NCBI GenBank assembly: GCA_024280135.1
Contig: JAJRQS010000353.1
Location: 1 to 14,907, forward strand
Length of the DNA stretch: 14,907 nucleotides
Source of the DNA: Bacteroidota bacterium
GTDB lineage: Bacteria; Bacteroidota; Bacteroidia; Chitinophagales; Saprospiraceae
Direction of reading: 5' to 3'
Both the position numbers and the translations under genes were made by a program. Shown piece by piece: positions 14,537 through 14,907 of the stretch. Below the pieces are notes generated by a model. The model did no database searches. It was not told the origin of the DNA and was given only the letters and a program-made list of their open reading frames with translations. How positions within the stretch are numbered: the first letter of the stretch is position 1; every line of letters starts with the position of its first letter.

Positions 14537-14907
14537 ATGTCTGATATAAATTACATTACCAAAGAAGACTTTGAAAGGCTTCAAGCAGAAATTCGGGAAC
14601 TAAAAACGACAGGGCGTAAAAAAGCAGCTGAAGCAATAGCGGAGGCAAGAGAGAAGGGTGACCTTTCGGAAAATGCTGAATATGATGCTGCCAAAGATGC
14701 CCAAGGAATGCTAGAACTGAAAATTAATGAATTAGAGATTGCGATTGCTCGCTCTAAAATCATTGACATCTCAGACTTAGATTTGTCGAAAGTAACAGTG
14801 TTAGCTAAAGTCCTGATTAAGAATGTAAAAACAGGACATGAAATGAAGCTGCATCTAGTAGCTGAATCGACTTCTGATGCAGCGAGCGGTAAGATTTCGG
14901 TTTCTTC
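14537..14907 (+). CDS. greA: Transcription elongation factor GreA, N-terminal part (cut by right edge)
   Basis: GreA binds in the RNA polymerase secondary channel and stimulates cleavage of the backtracked RNA 3' end, rescuing stalled complexes. The 123 complete codons visible cover the coiled-coil domain (about 1-77) with the tip motif GDLSENAEYDAAKD (41-54), where Asp42 and Glu45 are the conserved acidic pair that coordinates the catalytic magnesium. They also cover the beginning of the FKBP-like C-terminal domain (about 85 on). About 35 residues of the usual 157 or so lie beyond the edge. The start MSDINYITKEDFERLQAEI is typical of Bacteroidota GreA. It lies on the same strand as the envelope operon, 151 nt after its last gene, but is separated by a strong terminator. 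Confidence 0.96.
   Translation, partial: MSDINYITKEDFERLQAEIRELKTTGRKKAAEAIAEAREKGDLSENAEYDAAKDAQGMLELKINELEIAIARSKIIDISDLDLSKVTVLAKVLIKNVKTGHEMKLHLVAESTSDAASGKISVS

Noticed and set aside
1..14907. CRISPR array, insertion sequence, tRNA or rRNA
   Set aside because: No regularly spaced repeats, transposase-like proteins, terminal inverted repeats or structural RNA signatures were found.

Overview
The window looks like a chromosomal segment of a member of the Bacteroidota, probably a Saprospiria-like lineage. This is inferred from low G+C, the near absence of strong Shine-Dalgarno sequences, promoter candidates of the Bacteroidota type (TTG, 17-23 nt, TAnnTTTG), a TonB-dependent receptor with an N-terminal carboxypeptidase-regulatory-like domain, a very large exported protein with a sorting-type C-terminus, and a PorV/PorQ-type barrel. 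The lineage is an inference from protein style, not from a marker gene.

Left part, minus strand (1-4101): the N-terminal part of a TPR protein runs off the left edge. Next come an EamA/DMT-type transporter with a TTG start and then a compact three-gene operon (3391 down to 2032): ECF sigma factor, single-pass membrane protein in the anti-sigma position, and a small Spy/CpxP-like periplasmic protein. The sigma gene carries an apparent one-base deletion inside region 4. Restoring one base gives a 180-residue protein ending 1 nt before the anti-sigma start. Upstream lies an unrecognised lipoprotein gene. A 35-nt hairpin closes the sigma operon and abuts the promoter candidate of the transporter.

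Centre: divergent from the lipoprotein is a complete D-2-hydroxyacid dehydrogenase of the phosphoglycerate dehydrogenase type (4161-5102).

Right part, plus strand: the dominant feature is a probable operon of three cell-envelope genes (5237-14385). It holds a 1230-residue TonB-dependent receptor without a SusD partner, a 1388-residue exported multidomain protein with a C-terminal sorting-like domain, and a 366-residue PorV/PorQ-family barrel. The simplest reading is a set dedicated to exporting or displaying one large surface protein, with the PorV-like barrel as its shuttle or anchor and the receptor as energised uptake or partner channel. The gap before the barrel gene is unusually structured: a 17-bp hairpin, a duplicated copy of the barrel gene's start that encodes an 11-codon mini-ORF, and a perfect dyad. 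A strong terminator hairpin ends the set, and greA follows, cut by the right edge.
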